From positions 1 through 54,308 of the forward strand of contig JAKPKV010000096.1 of NCBI GenBank assembly GCA_029553475.1: a DNA stretch of 54,308 nucleotides. The letters run 5' to 3'. The DNA comes from Armatimonadota bacterium (lineage in GTDB: Bacteria; Armatimonadota; Hebobacteria; CAIYQO01). The notes under the pieces are model-generated. The model was given only the letters and a program-made list of their open reading frames with translations. It did no database searches and was not told the DNA's origin. The position numbers and the translations under genes are program-made. This document shows, one piece after another, positions 33,986-42,348 of this stretch (positions are counted from its first letter, which is position 1; every line of letters begins with the position of its first letter).

Positions 33986-36900
33986 ACCGGCGCGCCCTCC
34001 ACCACTTCTTCAATCTCGCCTTCGATGTCGAGGTAGGCATCGCGCAGTTGTCGCTGCATCTCGTCGGACGCCCCCCACATGCCGCGCTGAATGGTCTCCA
34101 GCAATTTATCGAGGATGTTGTGCAATGCGTACGGGTTGACGGCTTTCAGCCACTGCTGCATCGCCGGATCGAGGGCATATTTCGCCGCCACCCGCTCGTA
34201 CATCCAGTCGTCCATCACCTCGGCGGTGGCGTCCCAGCCGATGATGATGTCCATCACCTTGGCGATGTCGCCCGCGCCTTTATAGCCGTGCCGCTTCATG
34301 CCCTCCAGCCACTTGGGGTTGAGCAGCCGCGCACGCAGCACGTGTTTCGCCTCTTCCCGGGCGGAGCGCACAGCGACGCGGCGCGGATCGGCGCTGTCGC
34401 CCACCAGCGCGACGGGCATCGCGCCGCGCACCGCCGCCGCCGCGGCGATGAGCCCGCCGTAGTAGTTGTAAAAATCGGTGCAGGAGAGCAGATCATATTC
34501 GCGCGAATCCTCATTCTTCACCGTCACCTCCATGCGGGACAGCAGCCGGCGGAAGGCGCGCGGCCGCTGCTCGCCATAGCTCCCCTCGCCATAGGCGTGG
34601 GCGGAATAGCGGATATACGCCTCACCGAGGTCGGCCTGCGTCCGCCACGCTTTCGCTTCCACCAGTTCGGCCACGCCCGCACCATAGGTGCCCGGCGGGC
34701 AGCCGAAGACGCGCAGCGTCGCCAGCCGCCAGGCTTCCTCCTCGGACAGCCCCTCCGCGCGGTATTCCGCCTGGTCGGCGAGCACGTGGCGGCGGATGAA
34801 ATTCGTCTCCGGGTCTTCCCGCAGCGCGGCCACCATGCGCGCAGCCTCGTCAATGAGCTGCACCAGATTGGGAAAAGCGTCGCGGAAGAAGCCGGAGATG
34901 CGCGGCGTGACGTCAATGCGCGGGCGGCCGAGCTCCTCCGCGGGGATGATTGCCAACCCGCTGACGATGCCGTTCGCCTGCCAGACGGGGCGCACGCCAA
35001 GCAGGTACAAAATCTCCGCAATATCGTCGCCCTTCGAGCGCATGGTGGGCCCGCCCCAGACGATGATGCCCACGCTGTCGGGGTAATGCCCCTGCTCGTC
35101 GAGGAAGCGCGCCAGCAGCGCGTCGCCCAGCGCGACGCCCACCTCCCAGGCGGCGGGGCTGGGGATGATGCGCGGGTCGAGCGAAAAGAAGTTGCGCCCG
35201 GTGGGCAGGATATCGGCCTGCCCGCGACTCGGCGCGCCGGAGGGGCCGGGCGGGACGAAACGCCCGTCGAACGCCGCCAGCGACGCGGCGATCTCGTCGG
35301 TCACGCGGCGAATATTCGGCACCAGCGTCTCGGCGAGATAGCGCAGGGCGCGGGCGATGCGCGGCGCCGGGCCGCCGCAGTGCGCGCGCACCACCTCCTC
35401 CACCGCGCCGGAGTCATACGCGCGCGCCGCGAGGGCGCTGATGAGCGCGACGGCGCGATCATGCGCGCGGGCGATGAGCTGTCCACCGGTTTGCCCATCG
35501 TAATACGGCATGATTTCGCCGCGATGGGCGAGCAGGTCATCGTAATCGTGGCCCATCATCGCGACGAGTTCTTCGCGCAGTGACGGCACGTCGCCGTTCG
35601 GCAGGCGCGTCAATTGCGCGAGGAATTCGACCAGGCGCTCGCCCGCGGGCGCGTGCCCCATAATATGAAGGCCGTCATGGATCATGGTATCGGCGAGTTC
35701 GGAGAGATACGCGTGTATCCGCCCGATGACGGCCGCCATATCGGCTTTCGCCTCGTCTTCCGTCACCTCCAGCTCCTGGTGGAGATCGGCCTTGACCACC
35801 GCCTCCCAGAGCATGCCCGCGAGCACCGGCAGTTTGCCGGGATCTTGCCGTTGCGCCTCGGCATAGTCGGCCAGCGCCCGTTCCACGCCGGATAAATCTT
35901 CATAGAGATCGGCGTTGACACAGGCCGGGGTGAGGTGATCAATGATGCAGCAATAGGCACGCCGCTTCGCCTGCGTGCCCTCGCTGGGGTCGTTGATGAT
36001 ATACGGGTAGACGTTGGGCAGGTCCTGAATGGCGAGGTCGGGATAGCACTCCTCGCTCAACCCCAGCGCCTTGCCGGGCAGCCACTCCAGCGAGCCGTGC
36101 TTGCCCACGTGCATCACGGCATCCGCCTTGAAGACGTCGCGAATCCAGCGGTAGTGGGCCAGATAATGATGCGGCGGGGACAAGTGCAGGTCGTGGAGGA
36201 TCGCCTCGACCTTCTCCAGATAGCCGCGCGGCGGCTGGATGGTGAGAAAGATGTTGCCGTTCAACAGCCCGGCGAAGTAGAGCGTATCCTCATGCACGAA
36301 CAACTCGCCCGGCATCGGCCCCCAATCGGCGGTCATCTGCTCGCGGATCGCTGGCGGCAGCGCCTCGTGCCAGGGGAGAAATACCTCGCGCCCGGCGGAG
36401 GCTGTTGCGCGCGCGGCCAGTTGGTCGGGGGTGAGCCAGCGTTGATCGCAGGTCATGCGCTGCAGCAGCGCGTTGGCGAGCTCGTCACCGTCCGCATATT
36501 GCTGATCGATCTGATAACCGGCTGCCGCCATGGCGTCCAGCAGGTATTTGACGCTGGCAAAACTGTCCAGCCCGGCGGCGCAGCCAATACGGTCGTTGCG
36601 CGGCGGATAGTGGTGGAAGATGATGGCGATGCGCTTCTCCGCGTTCGTGAGGCGGCGCAACTTCGCCCAGTTCAGCGCCAGGGAGACCAGCGTGTCAATG
36701 CGGTCCGGGATCGGCGCGAGGCGCGCGAGCAGCGCGCCGGTGAGCGGATCAATGGTGTCCTCCTCGCGCGTCGCCACCGGCACGGTAATCAGGTTGCCGT
36801 CGAATTCCGGCTGCGCCGCCTGATGGGTCACATCCATCACCCCCATCCCTTGCGGGCTATCTCTCCAGACGGCGTAGGGTTGCGAACAGGTCATCGCCTG

Positions 36901-37764
36901 GAGCACCGCCACGCCGAGTTCCGGGTACAGCGCCTGATACGCCGCGTTGGTCAGCGTCATTGACATTGACATGACGTTGATCAGCACATCAATGCGCGGC
37001 GCGCCGTCCGCCATAAAATAGCCGCGCACGATCTCATCGGCCCCGCGATTCCCCAGGGATGCGTCGTAGAGACGCATGCTGAAGACCGGCAGCACATTCG
37101 CCCCCCGCGCCTCGATGGCGCGGATCAATGCGTCAATGTGCTCGAGGTTTTGATTGATCCAGTAGTGCTGGAAAAACCACAGGCCGACGGTGGGCTTCGC
37201 GGGGTCGAGATGCGCGCGGCAGTAGGCGTCACTATCCGGCACCAGCCCGCAATCGGGGTGGTAGATGCCTTCCAGCGGCACGGGCCGCGGTTCGGGCAGA
37301 TCGAGGGCGACCTCCCGGCAGGCGGCGAACACACAGCGCAGCGCCTGTCGGAAATTTTCGGCGCCGCCGAAGCTCAAATACTGGAACAGGCGCTGCCAAC
37401 AGCCGGTATCATGGCCGTCGGCATGCTCATGCGCCAACTGCAGCGCATCCTCGTCGCCGCCCACCGGTTGAATATGCAGATAAGGGACGGGAAGACCCCG
37501 CGCGCGCCGCGCGTCGCGGGCCGCGATGAGCGGCGTGAAGGCGGGACAGCACTGCTGCCCGCCGTGCAGGCTGAGCACGACGGCATCGGCCTGCAGAGCG
37601 GCCTCGACGAATTCGGCGACGCGCGACGCATCGAACAGTTGCGTCTGCGTGCGCGCGGTGACGCGAAGGGGGCCATCGGTCTCCGGCCATAAGGCCAGCG
37701 CCCGGCTCAACGACGGCAGCTCGCCTGCCGTCGCGCTGTAATATACGATGGTGAATGGCTGCAT
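33982..37764 (-). CDS. cobN: CobN/BchH-type chelatase large subunit
   Basis: A 1260-residue protein of the CobN/Mg-chelatase H family, the subunit that binds the tetrapyrrole. Recognisable stretches include GLWFFQHYWINQN (about 195), HVGKHGSLEWLPGKALGLS (about 540), DKIGVI-like WGGPTMRSKGDDI, and CPPGTYGAGVAELVEAKAW (about 1010). In aerobic B12 synthesis CobN inserts cobalt into hydrogenobyrinic acid diamide, but here a full CbiX route exists, so the substrate is uncertain (salvaged metal-free corrin, or another tetrapyrrole). The ATG at 37764 has GGAGGT 6 nt upstream; an in-frame ATG at 37788 does not. Confidence 0.93.
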   Translation of the reverse strand: MQPFTIVYYSATAGELPSLSRALALWPETDGPLRVTARTQTQLFDASRVAEFVEAALQADAVVLSLHGGQQCCPAFTPLIAARDARRARGLPVPYLHIQPVGGDEDALQLAHEHADGHDTGCWQRLFQYLSFGGAENFRQALRCVFAACREVALDLPEPRPVPLEGIYHPDCGLVPDSDAYCRAHLDPAKPTVGLWFFQHYWINQNLEHIDALIRAIEARGANVLPVFSMRLYDASLGNRGADEIVRGYFMADGAPRIDVLINVMSMSMTLTNAAYQALYPELGVAVLQAMTCSQPYAVWRDSPQGMGVMDVTHQAAQPEFDGNLITVPVATREEDTIDPLTGALLARLAPIPDRIDTLVSLALNWAKLRRLTNAEKRIAIIFHHYPPRNDRIGCAAGLDSFASVKYLLDAMAAAGYQIDQQYADGDELANALLQRMTCDQRWLTPDQLAARATASAGREVFLPWHEALPPAIREQMTADWGPMPGELFVHEDTLYFAGLLNGNIFLTIQPPRGYLEKVEAILHDLHLSPPHHYLAHYRWIRDVFKADAVMHVGKHGSLEWLPGKALGLSEECYPDLAIQDLPNVYPYIINDPSEGTQAKRRAYCCIIDHLTPACVNADLYEDLSGVERALADYAEAQRQDPGKLPVLAGMLWEAVVKADLHQELEVTEDEAKADMAAVIGRIHAYLSELADTMIHDGLHIMGHAPAGERLVEFLAQLTRLPNGDVPSLREELVAMMGHDYDDLLAHRGEIMPYYDGQTGGQLIARAHDRAVALISALAARAYDSGAVEEVVRAHCGGPAPRIARALRYLAETLVPNIRRVTDEIAASLAAFDGRFVPPGPSGAPSRGQADILPTGRNFFSLDPRIIPSPAAWEVGVALGDALLARFLDEQGHYPDSVGIIVWGGPTMRSKGDDIAEILYLLGVRPVWQANGIVSGLAIIPAEELGRPRIDVTPRISGFFRDAFPNLVQLIDEAARMVAALREDPETNFIRRHVLADQAEYRAEGLSEEEAWRLATLRVFGCPPGTYGAGVAELVEAKAWRTQADLGEAYIRYSAHAYGEGSYGEQRPRAFRRLLSRMEVTVKNEDSREYDLLSCTDFYNYYGGLIAAAAAVRGAMPVALVGDSADPRRVAVRSAREEAKHVLRARLLNPKWLEGMKRHGYKGAGDIAKVMDIIIGWDATAEVMDDWMYERVAAKYALDPAMQQWLKAVNPYALHNILDKLLETIQRGMWGASDEMQRQLRDAYLDIEGEIEEVVEGAPV

Positions 37765-37768
37765 CGTC

Positions 37769-38782
37769 TTACCTCCGGGAAAGCACATCCGCGATGGTCT
37801 GATAAATACGGCACATCACGGGAGCCGCGCCCGCGTTATACACCAGCCGGGAGGGGCAATCGCCCGGACAGCGCCCGGACAGCGCGCAGGCGGCGCACTC
37901 GCCCCGCAACTGCACGCCGTGATAGACCGCGCGCAACCGCGCCCAATCCACGGCGTCAACGTCGCCCACCTGCATGGCCGGATCGCCGACGGCCTGCGCG
38001 CAGGGATAGGCCGTGCCATCCGGATGGATCGCCAGGCTCTCCCCCCGGCAGGCGTGGCAGTATGGCCGCACAGGCGCGTCGCCGGCGAGCGCGCGCTCCA
38101 CGGCCGCGCACTCGCGCCACTGGAACGGTCGCGCGCGCAGCCGATTGAGCCCGCTCACCGCCGCGTACATCGCCCGCACCCCGCGGCGAACCGCTTCGGG
38201 ATCGGGCATGAGCGCCTCGGCATGGCGCGCCGCCCCCGCGGCGACTACCGGATCAAGCCCGACGCCGCTGACGTTGGGATAAACGCCGAGGCACAGCACC
38301 AGCTCCCGCAATCGCGCCACGTTGGCCGAGGAGAGGACGGCCGTCACGCGCACCGGCAGCGCCGCCCGCTCCAGCAATCGCAGCCCTCGAAAGGTGGCGG
38401 CCGCCGATCCGCGCACGCGCTCCTGCACCTCGGGCGGGCCGTCTATACTCACCCCGATGCCGATGTCATAGCGGCGGCACAGCTCGATCAACGCGGTATC
38501 GAGTCGCGTCCCGTTCGTCTGGAGCGCCAGCGTCGCCGGCCATCCGGCTTGCCGCACCATGCGCCCGACCGCCTCGATGACGGCGGGTTCCAACGTCGGC
38601 TCGCCGCCGGTGAGTTGGACGTGAAAGGGCTGCCCGGAGGCCGCCGCCAGCGCCAACGCCGCCCGCGCGACCGCGATGGGCATCACCGCGTCCCGCCCCG
38701 GTCGGCGATAGCAATACGCGCAGCGCAGATTGCACGCCGCCGTCACCCAGAGCACCAGATAGCGAACCGCGGGAGGCGTCAT
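37769..38782 (-). CDS. Radical SAM/SPASM protein of unknown function
   Basis: A 337-residue radical SAM enzyme: cluster cysteines C17, C21 and C24 (CNLRCAYC), GGEPT at about 60, and a C-terminal SPASM domain with at least seven cysteines (CHACRGES, AYPC, CAACALSGRCPGDC, MC) able to hold auxiliary [4Fe-4S] clusters. The SPASM family includes peptide-modifying enzymes and heme-pathway enzymes acting on porphyrin side chains. It overlaps the nitrilase-like gene by 4 nt and ends 4 nt before cobN, so a role on a tetrapyrrole is suggested by context. No short precursor-peptide gene is visible beside it, which argues against peptide modification. Confidence 0.82.
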   Translation of the reverse strand: MTPPAVRYLVLWVTAACNLRCAYCYRRPGRDAVMPIAVARAALALAAASGQPFHVQLTGGEPTLEPAVIEAVGRMVRQAGWPATLALQTNGTRLDTALIELCRRYDIGIGVSIDGPPEVQERVRGSAAATFRGLRLLERAALPVRVTAVLSSANVARLRELVLCLGVYPNVSGVGLDPVVAAGAARHAEALMPDPEAVRRGVRAMYAAVSGLNRLRARPFQWRECAAVERALAGDAPVRPYCHACRGESLAIHPDGTAYPCAQAVGDPAMQVGDVDAVDWARLRAVYHGVQLRGECAACALSGRCPGDCPSRLVYNAGAAPVMCRIYQTIADVLSRR

Positions 38783-40248
38783 CGTCGCAGCAACACCTCC
38801 AGGTCCACGCGGTCGAGGAAACGCTTGTTGCGGGTGGCGGCGGTATCCAGGCATGCCTGACAGACGCTCGGCCCCCGCCGATACGTTTCCCGCCAGCGCG
38901 CGTGGCCGCCCGGCGGCTCGCAGATCATCGCGCCGTCGGGCGAGGCGACGGCCACCAGGACTTTTTCCAGACATTTGATGCCGAAGAGCAGCCGCGCATC
39001 CGCATCGAGACGGTCCGCCAGCGTCACGATCGCATCACAGCCCTGCTTGGACAGCGCCACCGCCACCTCGGGATGGCGCAATGCCGCCGGCCAGGCAATG
39101 CCCAGCCGCGCCGGCCCGAAATCGGCGGTGACGGCGCCCGTCTCCGGCGGGAGGATGACATGCCGGTCGGCGCTGATGAGGTGCAGCGCTTCCCCAACTC
39201 GCGTGAGCACCGCCTGCTCACGCCCGCGCAACGCGGCCATCAGCGCATCGAGGGATACCGTTGGCCTCCCGGCGATCAGCAACACGCCGGGATGCGCCCG
39301 CGCATCGTCGTCGAGCGCGCGCCGGATCATCTCGTCGGTCACCGGCGTCCCCGGCGCGGCGATCAGGCATTGCACGCTGAACGGGCCACCCGGCGGCAGC
39401 CCCCAGAGGCCGGCGAAATCGCCCAGCCCGTTCATGTCCAGCGCGATGGCCCCGTAGTCAGCGGGACGACGCCCCGCGAGCGCCGCCCGCCGCGCGGCCG
39501 CGGGCAGCCTGCCCTCCTCCAGCGGGAAAGCGAGATGATGGATGGCGGATGCTGCGCTCGCGGCGTCATGCAGCACCTGCCCCTCGCCGGTCACCGCGTA
39601 GGACGGCGCCCGGCGGCAATCCATCCGCCGATCCACGCCGGTGCGATTACACGCCACCACGCCCATGCCGTTTTCCAGCGCCCGCGCGCGCCAGATTTCA
39701 CGCGGGTCGAGCCCCGCGGGCGGCCAGTTGGCGGGCACCAGCAGCAGCGCGACCTCCTGCAGCGCCAGCGAACGCGGGAGGAGGCCATAATAGGTATCCG
39801 AACAGATCAAGACCCCGATGCGCCCCCACGGGGTCGCGAACATATTGCGGCGTGTCGGGGCGCCCGGGGTGGCCCACTGCCGTTCGGCCACATGCTTGCG
39901 GTGATGCGCCGCCGGCGCGCCCTCCGGTCCGATGACGCAGGCGCTGTTATAATAGATCTCGGTGGCGGGATCGCGTTCGGCCAGACCGACGCAGCAGTAG
40001 ACGCCGTACCGCCGGGCGATCTCCGCCAGCGCGGCCACCGTGTCCCCCGTCATCGCCTCGGCATAGGCCGCCACCTCGCCCCGCCCGTCGAAGCTGTAGC
40101 CGGAGACGGCCATCTCCGGGGCCACGATGATGCGCGCGCCGTCGCGCGCGGCCTGTTCGGCATGCGCCAGCAGCGCGGCGCGATTCTCCGCCACCTCACC
40201 GTGCCGGATCTCCAGGTGCAGCAGCGCAATCGGCAGAGAATCAGCCAC
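38779..40248 (-). CDS. Nitrilase-superfamily protein with a degenerate second nitrilase-like domain
   Basis: A 489-residue protein. Residues 1-270 form a carbon-nitrogen hydrolase domain with the intact triad E45 (VAPEMAVSG), K118 (HHRKHV) and C149 (VLICSDTYYG). Residues about 300-480 resemble the later half of a nitrilase fold (ARLGIAWP, then CDAIVTLADRL, and KCLEKVLVAVAS) without the catalytic cysteine. The enzyme class hydrolyses amides or nitriles, or transfers acyl groups. A corrinoid side-chain amide is a plausible substrate in this operon. The start is a GTG at 40248 with GGAGG upstream; it overlaps the ATPase gene by 8 nt. Confidence 0.8.
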   Translation of the reverse strand: MADSLPIALLHLEIRHGEVAENRAALLAHAEQAARDGARIIVAPEMAVSGYSFDGRGEVAAYAEAMTGDTVAALAEIARRYGVYCCVGLAERDPATEIYYNSACVIGPEGAPAAHHRKHVAERQWATPGAPTRRNMFATPWGRIGVLICSDTYYGLLPRSLALQEVALLLVPANWPPAGLDPREIWRARALENGMGVVACNRTGVDRRMDCRRAPSYAVTGEGQVLHDAASAASAIHHLAFPLEEGRLPAAARRAALAGRRPADYGAIALDMNGLGDFAGLWGLPPGGPFSVQCLIAAPGTPVTDEMIRRALDDDARAHPGVLLIAGRPTVSLDALMAALRGREQAVLTRVGEALHLISADRHVILPPETGAVTADFGPARLGIAWPAALRHPEVAVALSKQGCDAIVTLADRLDADARLLFGIKCLEKVLVAVASPDGAMICEPPGGHARWRETYRRGPSVCQACLDTAATRNKRFLDRVDLEVLLRR

Positions 40249-41275
40249 CGGGCGCCTCCTCGCACAGCGTGGAGCAGAGACGCGGCAGCAGCGCCAACAC
40301 CTCTTCCAGCGACCGGCAGGTTTCCTCGTGAATCTGCCAGACGGGACGGCCGCCCTCCTCCCGCACCTCGATGAGCGGCTCCGCCATCCCGCGCGGCAGC
40401 ACGCGATACCCCGCGCGTTCCAGCGCCCGGCACGTCCACAGGGCGGGAACGCCGTCGCCGCGGAGCGCGGCCGTGCCGCGGCGCGCGCCCGCCAGGGTGA
40501 AAGCGCCCGATCCTTTGTCGAACTGGGCGCCGGCATCGGCAAAGGCGGCGGCAAAGGCGTCGCAGAGCACCAAATCTTCCGGAACGCCGTCACGCACTGG
40601 CCCGCCCGGCGGCAGCAGCCAGAGGCGGTCGGCGCAGCGCAGCGCCAGGTCGAGGTCGTGGGTGGAGAGCAGGATCGCCCGCCCGCCGTCATGCGCCAGC
40701 CGCCGCAGCAGGTGCATGAGCTCCACGCGGCGCGGCAAATCGAGGAACGCCGTCGCTTCATCGAGGAGCATCACCCGCGGCTCCTGCGCCAGCGCGCGGG
40801 CGATCATCACCTTTTGCCGCTCCCCGTCGCTCAATTCGCACACCGGACGATGCGCCAGCGATTCGATGCCGACATCGGCGATGGCGCGCGCGACCGCCGC
40901 TTCATCCTCCGCCCGCAGACGACCCGCCCAATCGGTATAGGGATGCCGCCCCAGCGCGACCAGCGCGGCGGCGGGCATCATGCCGACGGCGACGCGCTGC
41001 GTGAGCACCAGGCTCATGCGTTGCGCCAGCGCCCGCGCGGAAAGCGCGGCCAGCGCTTCCCCGCCGAGCAGCACCGTGCCGGCCAGCGGCGCCTGCATGC
41101 CGGCGAGGGTGCGGATGAGCGTTGATTTCCCCGCGCCGTTCGGCCCGAGCAGGCAGACGAACGCTCCCGCGCGCAAGGTGAGATCCATGTCCGCCGCGAC
41201 GATGGACGGCGGATGCTTGGGCCGTTGATACCCGATGGTCAATGCCCTGGTGGTCAACATCGCCGTCTCCCTCAT
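40241..41275 (-). CDS. btuD: Corrinoid ABC transporter ATP-binding protein
   Basis: A 344-residue ABC ATPase of the FecE/BtuD type: Walker A GPNGAGKST (about 44-52), signature LSDGERQK (about 148), Walker B VMLLDEATAFLD. The C-terminal 90 residues extend beyond a typical BtuD (about 250 residues) and hold a short domain with several cysteines (LCSTLCEE at the end), also seen in cobamide-cluster homologues. The ATG at 41275 overlaps the permease stop; an in-frame ATG at 41260 with GGGAG upstream is an alternative start. With the next two genes it forms a vitamin B12 importer. Confidence 0.87.
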   Translation of the reverse strand: MRETAMLTTRALTIGYQRPKHPPSIVAADMDLTLRAGAFVCLLGPNGAGKSTLIRTLAGMQAPLAGTVLLGGEALAALSARALAQRMSLVLTQRVAVGMMPAAALVALGRHPYTDWAGRLRAEDEAAVARAIADVGIESLAHRPVCELSDGERQKVMIARALAQEPRVMLLDEATAFLDLPRRVELMHLLRRLAHDGGRAILLSTHDLDLALRCADRLWLLPPGGPVRDGVPEDLVLCDAFAAAFADAGAQFDKGSGAFTLAGARRGTAALRGDGVPALWTCRALERAGYRVLPRGMAEPLIEVREEGGRPVWQIHEETCRSLEEVLALLPRLCSTLCEEAPGG

Positions 41276-42348
41276 GCCCCGGCCTCCATCACGTGTCGCC
41301 GCCGCAAAATCACGCCGACCACCACCGGCGCGCCGATCAACGAGGTCACCGCGTTGAGCGGCAAGGCGATCTGCGTGCCCGGCGCCTGCGCGAGGAGATC
41401 AGCCAGCATCGCCAGCGTCGCGCCGAGCAGCATCACCGCCGGCACCAGCGCGTGGTGGTCTGAAGTTTTGAGCAGCAGGCGGCACACATGCGGCACCGCG
41501 ATGCCCAGGAAGCCGATCGGCCCGCAAAACGCGGTCACGCTCCCGGCCAGCAGCGACGCGCCCAGGATGATCCAAAAACGCGCGGCGCGGACGTTCACCC
41601 CCATGCTGCGCGCGTACCCCTCGCCGAGCAGCAAGGCGTTCAACGGCTTGGCGAGTATCCAGGATAGGGTCAGTCCGCAGGCCACTGTCGCCGCAAACAC
41701 GCCCATCTGCCGCCAGGTGACGCCGCCGAAGGAGCCGAAGGTCCAGGTGATGTAATTCTGCATCTGGTGTTCCACGGCGAACTGCATGAGGATGCTGACC
41801 ACCGATCCGGTGATATAGCCGAACATCAGGCCGACGATGAGCAGCGTCAAATTGCTCTCGACATGGCGCGCGACACCCAGCACGAGGCCGAGCACCGCCA
41901 CCGCGCCCAGCGTCGCCGCGAGGATGAGCGCGGCGTCGCCCGCCAGACCGGATCGCTCCAGCAGCAGGCTCCACCCGAACCCGCCGGCCGCCAACACCAC
42001 CAGCGCCACGCCGAGGCTCGCGCCGGAGCTGATGCCCAGCACGAAGGGGTCGGCCAGCGGATTGCGAAAGAGCGTCTGCATCTTCAGCCCGGCGATGCCC
42101 AGCGCCGCCCCCGCCAGCATGGCGGTGGCCGTGCGCGGCAAACGAAAGAGCAGGATGATTTGCCGCCAGCCTTCGGGCACGTCCTGATGCCCGCTCAGCA
42201 CGGCGAGCACGCTTTTCAGCGGGATCAACACCGATCCCAACGAGAGCTCCAGCGCGCAGACGAGCAGCAGCGTGCCGAGCAAAGCGGCCCAGACGAAAGG
42301 GCGCGGGCGCGCTAGCGGAGGCGTGATCGGTGCGTGCTGCGTGGTCAT
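41272..42348 (-). CDS. btuC: Corrinoid ABC transporter permease, FecCD family
   Basis: A 358-residue polytopic membrane protein with about ten hydrophobic helices. It carries the FecCD-family motifs RLPRTATAMLAGAALGIAGLKMQ (about 69-91) and NPLADPFVLGISSGASLGVA (about 95-114), and the coupling-helix region GFLGIAVPHVCRLL. A dimer would form the channel of a type II importer, and the setting between btuF and btuD under a B12 riboswitch supports cobamide as substrate, though FecCD siderophore permeases look alike. It overlaps both neighbours by 4 nt. Confidence 0.9.
   Translation of the reverse strand: MTTQHAPITPPLARPRPFVWAALLGTLLLVCALELSLGSVLIPLKSVLAVLSGHQDVPEGWRQIILLFRLPRTATAMLAGAALGIAGLKMQTLFRNPLADPFVLGISSGASLGVALVVLAAGGFGWSLLLERSGLAGDAALILAATLGAVAVLGLVLGVARHVESNLTLLIVGLMFGYITGSVVSILMQFAVEHQMQNYITWTFGSFGGVTWRQMGVFAATVACGLTLSWILAKPLNALLLGEGYARSMGVNVRAARFWIILGASLLAGSVTAFCGPIGFLGIAVPHVCRLLLKTSDHHALVPAVMLLGATLAMLADLLAQAPGTQIALPLNAVTSLIGAPVVVGVILRRRHVMEAGA

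Noticed and set aside
31086-37764. Interpretation of the CobN-ChlD-ChlI genes as a bacteriochlorophyll magnesium chelatase
   Set aside because: No other photosynthesis genes are present and the genes lie in an operon with a B12 riboswitch, btuFCD, cbiZ and cobO, so a corrinoid-related role is more likely.
37769-38782. Radical SAM/SPASM protein as part of a RiPP peptide-modification cluster
   Set aside because: No short precursor peptide, leader-binding domain or peptidase is nearby; the neighbours are tightly overlapping cobamide-related genes.
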